Assembly: GCA_003149835.1 (NCBI GenBank) | Contig: QAMX01000118.1 | Location: 1 to 8,885 of the forward strand | Reading direction: 5' to 3' | Length of the DNA: 8,885 nt | From: Clostridiales bacterium | GTDB taxonomy: Bacteria; Bacillota; Clostridia; Oscillospirales; QAMX01 | Shown: in pieces, positions 6,380-8,885 of the stretch | Numbering within the stretch: the first letter of the stretch is position 1 | Layout of the letters: each line of letters starts with the position of its first letter | Notes under the pieces: generated by a model | Database searches by the model: none | The model's input: the letters and a program-made list of their open reading frames with translations, nothing else | Told to the model about the DNA's origin: nothing | Position numbers and translations under genes: made by a program

Positions 6380-7456
6380 TTATTTTTTCATCCGTTCCCC
6401 GTTTGACAGCTCCGGCGCCGCCAGCGCCGTCAGCACCTGCGCGTAGACGCGGTGGAGATAGTCGTTGGGGTGGTTGACGTTGTTGCCGGTCATATCCATG
6501 TAGCGTTTGCGGGTCAGCAGCTCTTTGTGAATCTCCGTGACGTTTGCCAGCGCGACGCCCTCTCCGCAGAGCGACGCCAGGGCGGCGGGGTATTCCTCCT
6601 GATTTCCGTACAGACACGCTTCCCGGTTCGCGCAAATCGACGAGACGAGCAAAAACTCGGCGCGCGGATTTCTGCGGCGGACCGCCTCGATGATACCCTT
6701 GGTCAGTCCGGCGAATTCGGCGGCGGGTCTGTGACCGCTCCCGTCGTTCATGCCGAAGGCGATCAGCGCGAGGTCGGGCGCATAGGCAGCGGCGCGCTCC
6801 TCCGCGTTTTCAAAGCCCCATTTGGCCGTCATACCGCCGACGGCGGTGTTGACGGTCTCGATTTCCGCGCCGCAGCGCCTTGACAGATGCTCCGCAAAGA
6901 GCTCGCCGAAACGCGGCAGATAGGGCGGCGCGCCGGTAAAGCCGCTCGCGTTGCCGCCCGCGGCGATCGAATCGCCGTAAATGAGCAGGCGGAATTTGTT
7001 TTTCTCCGTCAGGTTTTTCGCCAGTACCGGCAGATTCCCCGTCCCCCGCTGCGGGAAAACGCCGCGCCACGCGCCGCCATGACGGTAGGTGACGGCCAGC
7101 TGTCTCTCGTGAAAATACGTCCCCTCCCCGAACAAGAGGTAGGCAATACCGTTCCTGCCGTCAAAGGTATGCTCGCTCTTTTCGGCCGGATACTGCTCGG
7201 CTCGCGAAATCGTCGGGATCGCGCCGCCCCTCAGGACGCGCACGCCGCCGCCTTCCAGCCGGTAATCCCGCCCCTCAACGTACAGCGTTCGCAGGTCGGC
7301 GCCCCTGAGTTCAAGGATTTCCCCGGCTTCATAATACAACGGGATCCAGACCTCGCCCGCCGCGTCCTCGACCGGCGCGGCGGACTCGCAGTACGCCGTC
7401 CCGCCGTCGTCCCAGACGGGCTTCATCGCCTGTTCAAAATCAAAGCTTCGCTCCAT
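6380..7456 (-). CDS. SGNH/GDSL-fold hydrolase with N-terminal beta-rich domain; substrate unknown
   Basis: The 358-residue product has no signal peptide or membrane segment, so it is likely cytoplasmic. Residues 1 to about 145 form an extension rich in predicted strands. The SGNH domain follows: block I LLIYGDSIAAGG with nucleophile Ser163, block II TAVGGMT (Gly207/208), block III FGMND with Asn237, and block V NNVNHPND with His329. The usual Asp three residues before the catalytic His is Asn326 here, so the triad may be a Ser-His dyad or recruit another acid (Asp321 and Asp332 are near). Such enzymes are commonly carbohydrate or lipid esterases; no substrate can be named. The ATG at 7456 has AAAGGAG 10 bases upstream. 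It lies 108 bases after the phosphofructokinase gene; I see no clear terminator or promoter in that gap. Linkage to histidine synthesis is probably positional only. Confidence 0.88.
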   Translation of the reverse strand: MERSFDFEQAMKPVWDDGGTAYCESAAPVEDAAGEVWIPLYYEAGEILELRGADLRTLYVEGRDYRLEGGGVRVLRGGAIPTISRAEQYPAEKSEHTFDGRNGIAYLLFGEGTYFHERQLAVTYRHGGAWRGVFPQRGTGNLPVLAKNLTEKNKFRLLIYGDSIAAGGNASGFTGAPPYLPRFGELFAEHLSRRCGAEIETVNTAVGGMTAKWGFENAEERAAAYAPDLALIAFGMNDGSGHRPAAEFAGLTKGIIEAVRRRNPRAEFLLVSSICANREACLYGNQEEYPAALASLCGEGVALANVTEIHKELLTRKRYMDMTGNNVNHPNDYLHRVYAQVLTALAAPELSNGERMKK

Positions 7457-7564
7457 ATACGGCTCTCTCCTTTATCAATAGAAACAGAAATCTCGAACCG
7501 GCTCGCGGCACGTTCGCACAAAAATCACGCATTGGAAGCCCGACAGATCCCCGATGGCCGCTCT

Positions 7565-8854
7565 TTACGCCCTTGTGAGGTTGGCCGGCCGGTACGGCGG
7601 CAGCTTTTGACCGGCAAAGAGCTTCTGCAAGCGCGCAAAGCGCTGTAAGCCGTTCTCCGTCGGGATTTCCGGCGCGCGCTCGCCGATGAGCGGGCGGGCA
7701 TAGCGGATGAAGTCGTCGGTGACGTCGGTGCCGTCGGCGGTAATCCACGTTTTCGGGAGGAAGCGCTCGCTCCCCGCGACGACGGACAGCGGCGCGAAAC
7801 GGTATTCGGCGCGGTATTCGGGGACGTCGGCGCGGACGATCGTCGCCATATAACCGCTCCCCCGCGTCAGCGACAGCTCGACGCCGCTTTTGGCGACCTC
7901 GTAAGCCTCGTTCATATCGGTTTCAGAGATAAACAGCGAGCACGAGCGCTGCATGACGCCCGGGATCTGCCCCGTCGCCTGCCCGCGCGCGGCAAGCTTA
8001 TGCTCATTTAAGTAGGAAACGACCGCCTGCATCGCCGTCACGCCGGAAGCGCCGTATTCGATGTGGCCGAAGCCGTCGTGGCGGGCGGCCGCGTCGCCGA
8101 TGTCAAAGCCCTCGTTGACGACGACAATGCAGCGCTTCTCGCGTTTGAGCGTCTCGTTGACGCGCTCGGCGAGCTGTTCAAGGTTAAAATTCGTCTCGGC
8201 GAAAAACATCAGCAGGGGCGAACGCCTTTCAGGGTCGCCGAGACGCGCCGCGGCGGTGATAAAGCCGGCGCGCCGCCCCATCGCCTGATACACCGAGACG
8301 CACTCAGACGGGTAAATGGCGCGGTTTTCCTCCTCGGCGTTCTGCATCAGATAGGCCCAGTAGCGCGCGCAGCTCCCATACCCCGGCGTGTGGTCGAGCA
8401 GTTGAAAGGCGCTGTCGCCGACGTCGTTGTCGATGGTTTTGGGAATGCCCGTCACCACGAGCGGATAGCCGAGCCGTTCGGCGAGGCGCGAAACCTTGTC
8501 GGCGGTGTCCATGGAGTCGTTGCCGCCGATGTAATAGAAATAACCGATCTCGTGGGCGCGGAAGACGTCGATGATGCGCGTAAAATCCGCGGAGCCCTCG
8601 TCGGCCAGCTTATAGCGGCAGGTGCCGACCGCGCCGGCGGACGGCGTTGTTTTCAGCAGCGCCAGCTCCCGCTCTGGCTGCGCGGACAGGTCGAGCAGTT
8701 CCTCGTTGAGCACGCCCTCAATCCCGTGCCAGCCCGCGTAGATGCGGCCGAAGCGGTCGGGATAGGCGCGGCAGGCGTCGACGACGCCGAGCAGGCTCGC
8801 GTTGATGACAGGCGACGGGCCGCCCGACTGGGCGACCAGCACGTTTCGATTCAT
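7565..8854 (-). CDS. 6-phosphofructokinase, pyrophosphate-dependent type (PFKA superfamily)
   Basis: A 429-residue cytoplasmic glycolytic enzyme predicted to phosphorylate fructose 6-phosphate to fructose 1,6-bisphosphate. Motifs in order: N-terminal phosphate-donor loop SGGPSPVINAS (10-20), GGNDSMDT (110-117), TGIPKTIDND (135-144, catalytic Asp142) and MGRRAGF (192-198). Donor choice can be read from two positions: Asp113 occupies the place of the Gly that admits ATP in ATP enzymes, and Lys139 in PKTIDND replaces a second Gly. Both are hallmarks of PPi-dependent enzymes, whose reaction is reversible. Length is longer than bacterial ATP-PFK (about 320) and typical of the PPi-type clade. The ATG at 8854-8852 has AGGAAAGGAAG 9 bases upstream; the promoter is outside the window. 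PPi use is inferred from residues, not shown. Confidence 0.94.
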   Translation of the reverse strand: MNRNVLVAQSGGPSPVINASLLGVVDACRAYPDRFGRIYAGWHGIEGVLNEELLDLSAQPERELALLKTTPSAGAVGTCRYKLADEGSADFTRIIDVFRAHEIGYFYYIGGNDSMDTADKVSRLAERLGYPLVVTGIPKTIDNDVGDSAFQLLDHTPGYGSCARYWAYLMQNAEEENRAIYPSECVSVYQAMGRRAGFITAAARLGDPERRSPLLMFFAETNFNLEQLAERVNETLKREKRCIVVVNEGFDIGDAAARHDGFGHIEYGASGVTAMQAVVSYLNEHKLAARGQATGQIPGVMQRSCSLFISETDMNEAYEVAKSGVELSLTRGSGYMATIVRADVPEYRAEYRFAPLSVVAGSERFLPKTWITADGTDVTDDFIRYARPLIGERAPEIPTENGLQRFARLQKLFAGQKLPPYRPANLTRA

Positions 8855-8885
8855 GAATGCAAACTTCCTTTCCTATTCAAACCAC

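Noticed and set aside
7457..7564. Terminator or promoter between the phosphofructokinase and SGNH genes
   Set aside because: Only a weak, bulged inverted repeat around 7494-7516 is seen, with no T-tract and no convincing -35/-10 pair. Co-transcription is possible but not shown.
1..8885. Mobile elements, CRISPR arrays, tRNA or rRNA genes
   Set aside because: No transposase or integrase motifs, regularly spaced direct repeats, or recognisable tRNA or rRNA segments were seen on either strand.

Overview
The window is a compact, GC-rich bacterial segment in which every supported gene lies on the minus strand, so transcription runs from high to low coordinates. It is best read as histidine biosynthesis from a GC-rich Bacillota (Clostridia-like) genome. 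That assignment is inferred from strong AAAGGAG-type ribosome binding sites at most genes, perfect TATAAT -10 boxes, the short HisG plus HisZ form of ATP phosphoribosyltransferase, and a pyrophosphate-type phosphofructokinase. I cannot name a species.

In transcription order: a PPi-type 6-phosphofructokinase (8854-7565); a cytoplasmic SGNH-fold hydrolase with an N-terminal beta-rich extension (7456-6380); a 96-base gap carrying a good promoter; then hisZ-hisG-hisD-hisC-hisB-hisH (about 6274-595). A very strong intrinsic terminator follows hisH (577-538). After it comes a separate extended -10 promoter (440-412) and the first 117 codons of hisF (353-1), cut by the window edge.

The genes cover most of the pathway. 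HisZ/HisG carry out the first committed step, with HisZ as the expected regulatory subunit. HisH supplies ammonia to HisF in imidazole glycerol phosphate (IGP) synthase. HisB dehydrates IGP, HisC transaminates imidazole acetol phosphate, and HisD oxidises histidinol to histidine. No hisA, hisI, hisE or histidinol-phosphatase gene is in the window; they may lie beyond hisF or elsewhere.

hisZ-hisG (4-base ATGA overlap), hisC-hisB (5-base gap) and hisB-hisH (1-base TGATG overlap) are tightly packed. The hisG-hisD (133 bases) and hisD-hisC (111 bases) junctions are loose and contain inverted repeats. There is no gene-free stretch over 300 bases; the longest gap is 354-594.

I did not find a new biological system. 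The points most worth a second look are the terminator and new promoter that separate hisH from hisF, whose products form one enzyme, the hairpin-bearing internal gaps, an inverted repeat over the his promoter, and an Asp-to-Asn change in the SGNH catalytic block.
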